Positions 8,229 to 16,319 of a stretch of 64,000 nt of DNA are shown piece after piece; positions within the stretch are counted from its first letter, which is position 1; each line of letters starts with the position of its first letter. Both the position numbers and the translations under genes were made by a program. The notes beneath the pieces were generated by a model. The model did no database searches. It was not told the DNA's origin and saw nothing but the letters and a program-made list of their open reading frames with translations. Origin of the DNA: Chachezhania antarctica (GTDB taxonomy: Bacteria > Pseudomonadota > Alphaproteobacteria > Rhodobacterales > Rhodobacteraceae); the NCBI RefSeq assembly GCF_003646465.1, contig NZ_QZEX01000005.1, positions 1,123 through 65,122 on the forward strand, in the 5' to 3' direction.

Positions 8229-9359
8229 TCAAAGTGGCGCGATATCGCCCTCGGCACGCGCGGCGTGGAACCCGGCCTCGAAATCCGCAAAGCGGGCCTC
8301 GGCAATAGCCGTTCGCATCTCTGCCATGATCTGCTGAAAGTAATGCAGATTGTGCCATGTCAGCAGCATCGACGACAGGATCTCGCCCGACCGGAACAGG
8401 TGGTGCAGGTAGGCCCGCGAATAGCTGCGGCAGGCCGGGCATGTGCACGCCTCGTCCAGGGGCCGCGGATCGTCCTGGTGACGGGCGTTCTTGATGTTGA
8501 CCTGACCGCGGCGCGTCCACGCCTGCCCCGTCCGGCCCGAGCGCGACGGCAGCACGCAATCCATCATGTCGATCCCGCGCTGCACGGCGCCGACGATATC
8601 GTCGGGCTTGCCCACGCCCATCAGGTAGCGCGGCTTGTCATGGGGCAGCATGGCGGGCGCATAATCCAGCACGCCGAACATCGCCTCCTGCCCCTCGCCC
8701 ACGGCCAGCCCGCCCACGGCATAGCCATCGAACCCGATGGATGTCAGCGCGTCGGCGCTCTCCTCGCGCAGCTCCCGCGTGACACCGCCCTGCTGAATGC
8801 CGAAGAGCGCATGGCCCGGCCGGTCCCCGAACGCCTCGCGCGACCGCTCGGCCCACCGCATCGACAGGCGCATGCTCTCTGCGACCCGGTCATCGGTCGC
8901 GGGCAGCGCGGGGCATTCATCGAAACACATCACGATGTCCGATCCCAGCAGCCGCTGGATCTCCATCGACCGTTCGGGCGTCAGCGTGTGCTTCGAGCCG
9001 TCGATATGGGACCGGAAGGTCACCCCCTCCTCGGTCAGCTTGCGCAGCTCGGCCAGGCTCATCACCTGGAACCCGCCCGAATCCGTGAGGATCGGCTTGT
9101 CCCAGTTCATGAACTTGTGCAGCCCCCCCAGCCGGTCGACCCGCTCGGCCCCCGGGCGCAGCATCAGGTGATAGGTGTTGCCCAGCAGGATATCGGCCCC
9201 GGTTTCGGCCACGCTTTCCGGGCGCATCGCCTTGACCGTGGCCGCGGTGCCCACGGGCATGAAGGCCGGCGTCCGGATCTGACCCCGCGGGGTCGAGATC
9301 GTGCCGGTCCGCGCCGCCCCGTCTGTGGCGTGCAGGGAGAATGAGAATCGTTGCGTCAT
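8229..9359 (-). CDS. tgt: Queuine tRNA-ribosyltransferase
   Basis: 376 residues from the ATG at 9359 (MTQRFSF); an upstream in-frame start at 9407 adds unconserved residues. It exchanges guanine for the queuine precursor at position 34 of GUN-anticodon tRNAs. Diagnostic parts are [21 protein letters not shown], the substrate-binding [10 protein letters not shown], the nucleophile region [13 protein letters not shown], and the zinc site [17 protein letters not shown] with its three Cys and one His. It lies downstream of the NCS2 permease on the same strand but is separated from it by 337 bases of repeat-containing DNA, so co-transcription is doubtful. Confidence 0.96.
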   Translation of the reverse strand: MTQRFSFSLHATDGAARTGTISTPRGQIRTPAFMPVGTAATVKAMRPESVAETGADILLGNTYHLMLRPGAERVDRLGGLHKFMNWDKPILTDSGGFQVMSLAELRKLTEEGVTFRSHIDGSKHTLTPERSMEIQRLLGSDIVMCFDECPALPATDDRVAESMRLSMRWAERSREAFGDRPGHALFGIQQGGVTRELREESADALTSIGFDGYAVGGLAVGEGQEAMFGVLDYAPAMLPHDKPRYLMGVGKPDDIVGAVQRGIDMMDCVLPSRSGRTGQAWTRRGQVNIKNARHQDDPRPLDEACTCPACRSYSRAYLHHLFRSGEILSSMLLTWHNLHYFQQIMAEMRTAIAEARFADFEAGFHAARAEGDIAPL

Positions 9360-9439
9360 GGCCGCAAGGCTTACCCCGTTGGCGCCCGAAGGCAAAGCGC
9401 ACGGCAAGGTTTACCGCGCCGGTCCCTGCATCAGAGGCC

Positions 9440-9570
9440 GCAAAGGGGGGCTCTGCCCCCGCCCGGGCCTGCGGCCCGGACTCCCCCGGAGTATTTCCAG
9501 AAAGAAGAGAACAAGAAGACGCGCCCCTGTTTCTCCTTTTTCCAAATACTCCCGCCGGAGGCATCCGACA
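9440..9570. repeat. Dispersed palindromic repeat family 1, copy A
   Basis: The most complete copy. It has a hairpin GGGGGC-TCT-GCCCCC, then GGCCTGCGGCCC, then CTCCCCCGGAGTATTT. A 47-base purine/pyrimidine-biased spacer follows, then AAATACTCCCGCCGGAGG. GGAGTATTT (9488-9496) and AAATACTCC (9544-9552) form an inverted repeat. Related copies lie at 29744-29862, 31375-31465 and, inverted and partial, 44559-44626. Confidence 0.75.
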
Positions 9571-9696
9571 GAGGCGGCAAGAGCCGTCTTTCGAAAGACT
9601 GGCGCCACGACTCTAACGGCAGGCAGCCCGGGAAACGGCCGGCGCGCCCGAAGATGTCTTCGGGCGCGCAGACGAAGGTGCGGGATCCGCAATCGG

Positions 9697-11094
9697 TCAG
9701 ATCGGGTCGGCCTCGGAGGCCATCTCCAGCGCTTCCTCGCGTTCCGGGTCGGTCACCTCGCGTTCGGGGATGACCAGCGACAGGATGATCGCCGAGAGCC
9801 CCGCCAGCGTGATCGGTGCGGCCACCACCTGCTTGATGAAGGTCGGCAGATGCTGCGTGGCGTCGGGCACCAGCACCACGCCCAGCGACAGGCCGAAGCT
9901 GACCGCCATGATGTAGACACGCCGCTGGTCGATGGGCTCGGTCGCGAGGATGCGGATGCCGGCCACAGCGATCGTGCCGAAGAGAACGAGCGTCGCCCCG
10001 CCCAGAACCGGCTTGGGGATGATCAGGAAGGCCGAGCCAACCACCGGGAACAGCCCCATGATTACCAGGAACACGCCGATCCACATGCCGACATGCCGGC
10101 TGGCCACGCCCGTCATCTGGATCACGCCGTTGTTCTGGCTGAAGGTCGTGTTGGGAAAGGTCGAAAAGATCGCCGCGATCCCCGAATTCACCCCGTCGCC
10201 CAGCACGCCCCCGCGAATGCGGCTCATGTAAAGCGGACCTTCGACAGGCTCCCCCGAAATCACCGAGTTCGCGGTCAGGTCGCCCGATGTCTCGATCGCC
10301 GTCACGAGATACAGAAACGCGATCGGGATGAAGAGCCCGATGTCGAAGTTGAACCCGTACTTGAACGGCATCGGCACCTCGAACAGCGGCGCGCTGGCCA
10401 GCGGGGCCAGGTTCACCATGCCCAGCACGCTCGCAAGCGCCGTGCCCGCCACCAGCCCGATCATGATCGCTGCGATTCTGAGCATCGGCTTGCCGATGAA
10501 CGTCAGCACCAGGATAACCACGACGACAAGGGTGCCGAGCAACAGGTTGATCGGCTCACCCAGCGCCTCGCCCGCCCGCGCGCCGCCGGCGAAATCGGTG
10601 AAGCCGACCTTCAGAAGGCTCAGACCGATCACCGTGATCACGATGCCCGTCACCGTCGGCGTGATGATCTTCTTCAGGTAGGGCAGGAGTTGCGACAGGA
10701 TCATCTCGACGAAACAGCCCGCGAAACACAGACCGAAGATCATCGCTAGGATCTCTTCCGGCGTGCCGCCGCTGTTCTTGACCGAAAACCCGGCCGCAAG
10801 GATCGCGCCCAGGAAGGCAAAGCTGGTGCCTTGCAGGCTGAGAAGCCCCGAGCCCACCGGCCCGATGCGGCGACACTGGATGAAGGTGCCCACGCCCGAC
10901 ACGAAGAACGCCATGGCGATCAGGTAGGGCACGTGTTCGCCCAGCCCCAGCACGCCGCCGATGATCAGCGTCGGCGTGGCGATCCCCACGACGGCGGCCA
11001 TGATATGCTGTACCGCCGCCAGCGCCGCCTGGGGCGGGGCCGGTATGTCGTCGAGCCTGTAGACGAGATGATGATGCGAGTCCGCGTCGGCCAT
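9697..11094 (-). CDS. NCS2-family nucleobase (xanthine/urate/uracil) permease
   Basis: 465 residues of polytopic membrane protein with about 12-14 hydrophobic segments. Family marks are LSLQGTSFAFLGAILAAGF, the intramembrane motif SQNNGVIQMTGVASR, and SAFLIIPKPVLGGATLVLFGTI. These place it with nucleobase:cation symporter-2 proteins, and SQNNG is of the XanP/UacT type that carries xanthine or urate rather than uracil. The N-terminus is cytoplasmic and His-rich. The purine link matters because a putative xanthine-sensing riboswitch operon lies 9 kb away. I see no riboswitch-like sequence in its own leader. Confidence 0.85.
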   Translation of the reverse strand: MADADSHHHLVYRLDDIPAPPQAALAAVQHIMAAVVGIATPTLIIGGVLGLGEHVPYLIAMAFFVSGVGTFIQCRRIGPVGSGLLSLQGTSFAFLGAILAAGFSVKNSGGTPEEILAMIFGLCFAGCFVEMILSQLLPYLKKIITPTVTGIVITVIGLSLLKVGFTDFAGGARAGEALGEPINLLLGTLVVVVILVLTFIGKPMLRIAAIMIGLVAGTALASVLGMVNLAPLASAPLFEVPMPFKYGFNFDIGLFIPIAFLYLVTAIETSGDLTANSVISGEPVEGPLYMSRIRGGVLGDGVNSGIAAIFSTFPNTTFSQNNGVIQMTGVASRHVGMWIGVFLVIMGLFPVVGSAFLIIPKPVLGGATLVLFGTIAVAGIRILATEPIDQRRVYIMAVSFGLSLGVVLVPDATQHLPTFIKQVVAAPITLAGLSAIILSLVIPEREVTDPEREEALEMASEADPI

Positions 11095-11527
11095 GGGGAT
11101 CCCCTTCGATGAACAGAACAGAACTGGTTACTGCCTGCGATCTTCACGCCTGTTCCGGAATCGCTTCAACAAGGCCGAAACCGGATGGCGCCTCAGCGCG
11201 CGCTTCATGTCATTTTCAAGACAATCCCCTGCGACCTGCCCAATTTTCGTGCATCCCGGATATCGCGCCCGAGCGATTGAGCACCGCACGCCCCGATCAT
11301 CGGGGGGAGAACAATCGAAGGTTGATTGACACATTTCGCCCCCAACAACCGTGGCGCAGATGGCCGCTCATTGGCGCGGGAATCCGGGGGGCGGCGCTCA
11401 AGGAAAGGCCCTTCGGGGCGCGCCGCCGCCATCCCCTCCCACGACGGCCCCCCATGACACCCGGCGCGGTTCCCCCTGAGCGCAACCTCTGTCATACCTG
11501 AAGGCGAACAGACGCGACGGAGATATC
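11095..11527. other. Intergenic region between divergent permease and RimK-fusion genes
   Basis: 433 bases without a convincing gene. It must hold the promoters of both divergent genes, but no consensus boxes stand out. CGGCCTTGTTGA-type direct repeats and riboswitch-like motifs were looked for and not found. Confidence 0.35.
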
Positions 11528-12916
11528 ATGACCGAACCCCTCACCTTCGGATGGGAAGAGTGGGTTGCCCTGCCCGACCTCGGCCTGCCTGCGCTCAAGG
11601 CGAAAGTGGATACCGGGGCCAAGACCTCGGCGCTGCATGCGTCCGAGATCGAAACCTTCGGCCCCGCCGCCCGCCCCCGCGTGCGCTTTTCCGTGCACCC
11701 GATCCCGGGACGGACGGACCTGACGATCCCCTGCTCGGCCGATCTGGTCGACCGCCGCGAAGTCACGTCGTCGAACGGCGAGACCGAGCTGCGCTATGTC
11801 ATCGGCACGCGGATCCAGGTCGCCGGCCAAAGCTGGCCGATCGAGGTGACGCTGACCAACCGCGGCTCCATGGCCTCGCGCATGTTGCTGGGCCGGCAGG
11901 CGCTGTCGGAACATATCTCGATCTCGCCCACCGAACGGCACCTGCAGCCGGATCTGTCCTTCGACGTCTACCACTCCTCGCAGGTCCGCAAGGCCGCGCC
12001 CAAACGTGCGCTCAGGATCGCCGTGCTCAGCCGCGAGAACAACTATTCCACCCGCCGTCTTGTCGATATCGGCGAAAGCCGCGGTCATACGGTCGAGGTG
12101 ATCGACACCACCCGCTGCTACATGGCCATCAACGCGCTGGCGCCCGAAGTGCATTACGACGGCAAGCGCCTGCCCCGCTACGATGCCGTGATCCCGCGGA
12201 TCGGCGCGTCGATCACGCCCTATGGCACCGCCGTCATCCGCCAGTTCGAAACCATCGGCACGTTCTGCGTGAACGGGTCCGACGGGATCACCGCCAGCCG
12301 CGACAAGCTGCATGCCCACCAGGTGCTGGCCTCGCGCCAGATCGGGATGCCCGCGACGGCCTTCGCGGCCTCGCCCAAGGACACGACCAACCTGATCGGC
12401 CTTGTCGGTCAGGCGCCGCTGATCGTGAAGCTGCTGGAAAGCACCCAGGGCAAGGGCGTCGTGCTGGCGGAAACCAAGAAGGCGGCCGAAAGCGTGATCT
12501 CGGCCTTCCGGGGGCTGCGCGCCAACTTCCTTGTGCAGCAGTTCGTGAAGGAAGCCGCGGGCGAGGATATCCGCTGCCTTGTCATAGGCTCCCGCGTGGT
12601 GGCCGCGATGAAGCGCACGGGGGCGGAGGGCGATTTCCGGTCGAACCTGCACCAGGGCGGATCGGCCTCGGCGGTGCGCATCACCAAGCCGGAGCGCGAC
12701 ACGGCCCTGAAAGCCGCCCGCGCCTTCGGGCTGAACATGGCAGGCGTGGACCTGCTGCGGTCCGAGGACGGGCCCAAGGTGCTGGAGGTCAATTCCTCCC
12801 CCGGGTTCGAAGGGATCGAGAAGGCCACGGGCAAGGATATCGTCGGCAAGCTGTACGACGAGATCGAGTTGCGGGTGCGGCCGCAACCGGTTAGGCGGCG
12901 GAAGGTGGTTGGGTAA
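11528..12916 (+). CDS. Retropepsin-like protease domain fused to RimK-type ATP-grasp ligase
   Basis: 462 residues in two domains. Residues about 5-140 match the RimB-like/DUF785 zinc-protease family, with the aspartic-protease-like [11 protein letters not shown] at 28-38 and MLLGRQAL near 122. Residues about 160-455 form a RimK ATP-grasp ligase: [54 protein letters not shown]. RimK enzymes add glutamate residues to proteins such as ribosomal S6, and RimB-type proteins are linked to trimming them. A single chain carrying both suggests writing and editing of a peptide tag; the target is unknown. GGAG precedes the ATG, and the gene stands alone. Confidence 0.88.
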   Translation: MTEPLTFGWEEWVALPDLGLPALKAKVDTGAKTSALHASEIETFGPAARPRVRFSVHPIPGRTDLTIPCSADLVDRREVTSSNGETELRYVIGTRIQVAGQSWPIEVTLTNRGSMASRMLLGRQALSEHISISPTERHLQPDLSFDVYHSSQVRKAAPKRALRIAVLSRENNYSTRRLVDIGESRGHTVEVIDTTRCYMAINALAPEVHYDGKRLPRYDAVIPRIGASITPYGTAVIRQFETIGTFCVNGSDGITASRDKLHAHQVLASRQIGMPATAFAASPKDTTNLIGLVGQAPLIVKLLESTQGKGVVLAETKKAAESVISAFRGLRANFLVQQFVKEAAGEDIRCLVIGSRVVAAMKRTGAEGDFRSNLHQGGSASAVRITKPERDTALKAARAFGLNMAGVDLLRSEDGPKVLEVNSSPGFEGIEKATGKDIVGKLYDEIELRVRPQPVRRRKVVG

Positions 12917-13038
12917 GAGCATTAACACCAGACAGGTACAATGCAACTGAGAGCTTGTCTGCCATGTGCACAAAACAGCCTTCGCGCACTTCGCCTGTGT
13001 CGGTATGATCTAGAAAAAATTTGTCAACGCCCCAAGCG

Positions 13039-13575
13039 CTAAACGACAAATTTCACCCAACATGCAAGCGCGAGGCTAGGAGGAGTCATCCAAATAGAGA
13101 AGCGCAGACGGCTATATTTTCTTGCGCAGACTTTAGCGACATCATAACAGTGCGCCAATCTCTCCCTCGAGATATCAGAATCGGATAGTTTGAGTAATTC
13201 CATGGTATAATGATCGCCATCTTCGAAACTGGCAACCGCATCAAAGAAAATAAATCCTTGAGGATTAGAGGATCGCAATCTAGGAGCGACGACCGAAAAT
13301 GCGGAGCCCGCCCCAAGAAAAAGAAAAATAAATGTCAAGATGGTAGCAGAAAAATCCACGCAAATCACAGCATTCGCCACCATTTTACGGACAGATGCAT
13401 CAGACACCAGCCCACCAATTACCAAAAAATAGAGCGAACAAAAAAACGTCGCCTTCGCGTCCGCCAGCGATATGTAATGACGAATGTACACCTCCTCGAA
13501 GCTCGAAAAGTTTTCAAGCCACTCAGGCAATTCGCTTATCACTTCACCAGAAACTTTACCTTCGCTTTCAGTCAA
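13039..13575 (-). CDS. pycTM: Pycsar transmembrane effector (PycTM, DUF5706-like)
   Basis: 178 residues. It opens with an amphipathic stretch and the family mark SLADAKATFF (37-46), which leads straight into a membrane span (about 43-58). A second long hydrophobic segment (about 66-95) ends FSVVAPRLR. A soluble region (FFDAVASFEDGDHY, LAHCYDVAKVCARKYSRLR) and a final hydrophobic segment (161-178) follow. This is the layout of Pycsar TM effectors, which bind cCMP or cUMP and damage the inner membrane of infected cells. It starts at TTG 13575, nine bases after GGAGG, 33 bases behind the cyclase gene. Base composition is much more AT-rich than the flanks, indicating transfer. Confidence 0.85.
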   Translation of the reverse strand: MTESEGKVSGEVISELPEWLENFSSFEEVYIRHYISLADAKATFFCSLYFLVIGGLVSDASVRKMVANAVICVDFSATILTFIFLFLGAGSAFSVVAPRLRSSNPQGFIFFDAVASFEDGDHYTMELLKLSDSDISRERLAHCYDVAKVCARKYSRLRFSIWMTPPSLALACWVKFVV

Positions 13576-13608
13576 GATTGATTACCTCCAGAAACACCGA
13601 ATGACCAA

Positions 13609-14517
13609 CTAACTTATCCGGAATACTTTGTAGGAACCAAGTGAAGTCGGCCGACCGCTTTCCGGGACCTCAAAGGCTCTCTCCAGCCAGCCCACGTGAA
13701 CCAATTTATATAGATCGAAGCCGATCCTCATTTCATTTGGGGGGCAGCTTTGTTCAATCTTTACGGCACGGTTAAGTGCATCACCATACACGTCAATGCT
13801 AGAGTATCCTGTGATCGGCACCGTCACTCGCCTCACAACCGCGAATCCGTAATCTGCACCCACTCTAACATCAAGTTTAGGGAGAGATCTTTTCTCAAGT
13901 GCAGGATTAATACTTTCTCTCAACAATTGGATGCAACTAACACCCAAATCCACAAGGGAATCGCAGAGATTGGTAAAAGACGGATGATCGATGTAGGCGA
14001 TGAACCCATCTCCAGTTGTCTTCAAGATAGCTCCATTGAAATGACCCACCAGCGAACCCATTTCGCGAATCAACATCTCATAACTCCGATCGAAAGCCTG
14101 AGAGTCAGAAGACCTCAATGCAGTAGACCCGCATATATCCAGAGAGATAAAACCGAAATCTTTACCCTCCTCATCAGCCGAGAGGTCACTTTGAGGTTTC
14201 GCGCTTTCTGATGGCGGCCGATATTCACCCACCTCCAGCTCCTCATCTAAAGAACTGCTGCGTGCCTCAACGTATTCTGTTGCGGACTTCACGCTTGGAC
14301 CCATTGCGTACATGGGAACTCCGGGTCCAAATCCTGAAAGCAGTTCATCCAAGTACACTTTGACCTTTAGGAACTTATCGACGTAATAAGTACCCCCTTG
14401 ATCTTCTCCCTTGTCATACCTTCTCGGATCAGGTTCCAAACACACAATCGCCTTTCCTGTGTCCGGATCATAGCTTTCTACTCGTTGAATGAAATCCGCC
14501 CTTCGCTTCTCCTTCAA
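13609..14517 (-). CDS. pycC: Pycsar pyrimidine nucleotide cyclase (PycC, class III cyclase)
   Basis: 302 residues. Residues 1-105 form a beta-rich N-terminal region of the kind seen ahead of some Pycsar cyclases. The class III cyclase domain spans about 119-300. Metal-binding Asp127 lies in ISLDICGST, Asp170 in LKTTGDGFIAYI, and Asn249 in YGDALNRAVKI; the usual transition-state Arg is Lys253. In known Pycsar systems the enzyme makes cCMP or cUMP on phage infection and triggers the effector. Which base is used cannot be read here. It starts at TTG 14517 with GGAGG five bases before it, forms an operon with the effector, and is AT-rich. Alternative: an ordinary signalling adenylate cyclase, made unlikely by the partner gene. 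Confidence 0.87.
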   Translation of the reverse strand: MKEKRRADFIQRVESYDPDTGKAIVCLEPDPRRYDKGEDQGGTYYVDKFLKVKVYLDELLSGFGPGVPMYAMGPSVKSATEYVEARSSSLDEELEVGEYRPPSESAKPQSDLSADEEGKDFGFISLDICGSTALRSSDSQAFDRSYEMLIREMGSLVGHFNGAILKTTGDGFIAYIDHPSFTNLCDSLVDLGVSCIQLLRESINPALEKRSLPKLDVRVGADYGFAVVRRVTVPITGYSSIDVYGDALNRAVKIEQSCPPNEMRIGFDLYKLVHVGWLERAFEVPESGRPTSLGSYKVFRIS

Positions 14518-14994
14518 TCTTACCTCCTGTGGTCCCCACGAATTTCACGATACTGCTTTCGGTCCACTATCCTAATACCGGCAAGGACATGAATGTCTAT
14601 ATTGATAATGCTGGCGGAGCGTGACGCAAAGTCTTTTTCAAAGCGACTTACCGGGCACCCTCAGTTGAAAAACTGGCTTTCGCACCACACAGGCGTAGTG
14701 AAGAGCGCGATGTGCGCCATGTTAACGCCGATTTTAGGCTGCGAGCGGGTTTGTTTCCAACAATAACACATAGCTTCACCACGGTTTCCGTGGCGCGACC
14801 CCTTCAGCCCAGAAGCAAAGTACAGTTGAACACGAACATCAGCTCCAGCAGGTAGAGCGACACCAGCGCCATGACGAGGTGCCGGTTCAGGTGAGGTCCA
14901 TCATGAGCATGCCGGCAAGGGACGCTTGTGGCACGGGCTGGACGTTCCCCCCCACAATTCCTATATATTCACTCAGATACCGCGCGAGGAATTG
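14518..14994. other. Leader region of the Pycsar operon and island boundary
   Basis: 477 bases between pycC and the Fe-S assembly gene. Positions 14527-14640 are AT-rich and presumably carry the Pycsar promoter, though no good -35/-10 pair can be fixed. Composition returns to high GC at about 14780-14880, which marks the island edge. Apart from the hydrophobic remnant at 14804-14888 I see no gene. Confidence 0.4.
14804..14888 (-). pseudogene. Possible remnant of a membrane-protein gene
   Basis: On the minus strand an open reading runs LNRHLVMALVSLYLLELMF and on to LLLG before a TGA at 14804-14806. It looks like the C-terminal membrane helix of a larger protein, and the in-frame stop upstream leaves no body. 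A 22-residue peptide from an internal ATG is possible but lacks a ribosome site. It sits at the edge of the AT-rich Pycsar island and could be a gene cut by the insertion. Confidence 0.25.
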
Positions 14995-15357
14995 ATGACC
15001 GACGCCCCCCAGCCTCTTGAAGGCACGCCGCTGATCGCACCGTCCAGCACCGACCATCCGCTCTATGACGCGGTGGCCGACGCGTGCCGCTCTGTCTACG
15101 ATCCCGAGATCCCGGTGAACATCTTCGAACTGGGTCTCATCTACACGATCGACATCAGCGACGAGAACGACGTGAATATCAAGATGACCCTGACCGCTCC
15201 GGGCTGCCCCGTGGCCGGCGACATGCCCGGCTGGGTCGCCGAGGCGATCGAGCCGCTGCCCGGCGTGCGCAAGGTCGATGTCGATCTCACCTGGGAACCG
15301 CCCTGGGGGATGGAGATGATGTCGGACGAGGCGCGGCTGGAGCTGGGCTTCCTGTAA
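14995..15357 (+). CDS. SufT/PaaD-type (DUF59/MIP18) Fe-S cluster assembly protein
   Basis: 120 residues. The MIP18/DUF59 domain spans about 20-115: DAVADACRSVYDPEIPVNIFELGLIY, with the conserved DPE, then the invariant Cys region TLTAPGCPVAGDMP and VDVDLTWEPPW. Such proteins help load iron-sulfur clusters onto targets, and SUF-linked members look exactly like this. The ATG at 14995 is preceded by AGGA. No other suf genes are nearby, so it is an orphan copy here. It is followed at once by the palindrome repeats at 15366-15462. Confidence 0.9.
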   Translation: MTDAPQPLEGTPLIAPSSTDHPLYDAVADACRSVYDPEIPVNIFELGLIYTIDISDENDVNIKMTLTAPGCPVAGDMPGWVAEAIEPLPGVRKVDVDLTWEPPWGMEMMSDEARLELGFL

Positions 15358-15365
15358 GCCCCGAC

Positions 15366-15386
15366 GGTGCGTGGGGACCACGCACC
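15366..15386. repeat. Palindromic repeat family 2 (GGTGCGTGG-N3-CCACGCACC)
   Basis: A perfect 9-3-9 inverted repeat just past the stop of the Fe-S assembly gene. The same palindrome recurs at 15442-15462 and in the tandem array at 61801-62046. It could act as a terminator hairpin but has no T run. Confidence 0.7.
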
Positions 15387-15441
15387 CTACGCTGCCAGTT
15401 GGCGTAGCGATCCGTGCTCCGCCCCATTCGACATCCCGTGG

Positions 15442-15462
15442 GGTGCGTGGTCCCCACGCACC
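15442..15462. repeat. Palindromic repeat family 2, second copy
   Basis: A perfect 9-3-9 inverted repeat (arms GGTGCGTGG and CCACGCACC) nine bases past the enoyl-CoA hydratase stop. Together with the copy at 15366-15386 it fills the gap between two convergent genes. Confidence 0.7.
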
Positions 15463-15471
15463 GGAATGCGT

Positions 15472-16209
15472 CTACCCCAGGATATCCTTCGCCACCGTCC
15501 GCTGCCCATTTGCGCGGCGCGATGCCTCGCGTTCATAGACCAGAGCGTCGGCCATATTCATGCCATAGCCCTCGTCGATCTGGTGCTTCAGCCCGGCGAT
15601 GGTGTCCGGGTCGAACGCCGCGATGGATTGCGCCAGCGCCGTGACCTCGGCCACCAGCGCGTCGTCCTCGACCACGCGGTTGATGAAGCCCAGCCTGTCG
15701 GCCTCCTCCGCCGTGACCCGACGCGCGGTCAGCGAGATCTCCTTCGCGCGGTGCGGGCCGATCAGCCGCGGCAGGCGTTGCGACAGGCCCCAGCCCGGCA
15801 GCAGACCCACCTTGCCGTGCGTGTCGCAAAACCACGCTGACCGCGCGGCCAAGGCCATGTCGCAGTTCAGCACGAGTTCAAACCCGCCGGTCACCGCAAG
15901 GCCGTTCACCGCGGCGATGGTGGGCTTCGCCAGCCGGGCCAGCGCGGCGGCCGTGTCGATATCGGCATCCGACACGCTGACGCTTTCGGTCGAGACTGAC
16001 AGTTCCTTCAGATCGACCCCGGCGCAGAAGGCGCGGCCCCGCCCCATGATCGCCACGACGCGCACGGCGTCATCCGCGCCCATCGCATCCAGCGCCGTGA
16101 CCATCTGTGTCCGCAACGCCCGCGACAGCGCGTTCAGCGCATCGGGCCGGTTCAGGATCACCCAGCCGATATGGTCCTCGACCCGCGTCTCGATCAGTGT
16201 GTCGCTCAT
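15472..16209 (-). CDS. Enoyl-CoA hydratase/isomerase family protein
   Basis: 245 residues of the crotonase fold. Oxyanion-hole and CoA-binding regions are visible: GRAFCAGVDLKEL near 66-78 and AAVNGLAVTGGFELVLNCDMALAA near 103-127. The second catalytic Glu position of true hydratases falls in GLLPGWGLSQRLPRLIG, where Pro-Gly-Trp replaces the usual acidic residue. This may therefore be a crotonase with a different reaction. A GGAGA lies six bases before the ATG at 16209. It is followed by two palindromes. Confidence 0.88.
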   Translation of the reverse strand: MSDTLIETRVEDHIGWVILNRPDALNALSRALRTQMVTALDAMGADDAVRVVAIMGRGRAFCAGVDLKELSVSTESVSVSDADIDTAAALARLAKPTIAAVNGLAVTGGFELVLNCDMALAARSAWFCDTHGKVGLLPGWGLSQRLPRLIGPHRAKEISLTARRVTAEEADRLGFINRVVEDDALVAEVTALAQSIAAFDPDTIAGLKHQIDEGYGMNMADALVYEREASRRANGQRTVAKDILG

Positions 16210-16319
16210 CCGTCGTCTCCCCGTCCGCGCAGGGCCATCCGGCCCTGCCTCCCGCTGGCAAGTCATGCATGTTTGCCCGCGCCCTGCCAGCCCGGCTCCG
16301 CCTGACGCTGCGGCGCGGC

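Noticed and set aside
11095-11527. Riboswitch in front of the NCS2 purine permease
   Set aside because: I looked for the TAGAAGC/ATTGCTC strands on the minus strand and found neither.
13609-14517. Cyclase as an ordinary cAMP signalling enzyme
   Set aside because: The neighbouring ADAKA-type membrane effector, the shared TTG starts and the AT-rich island make a Pycsar pair the better reading, though enzyme specificity is untested.
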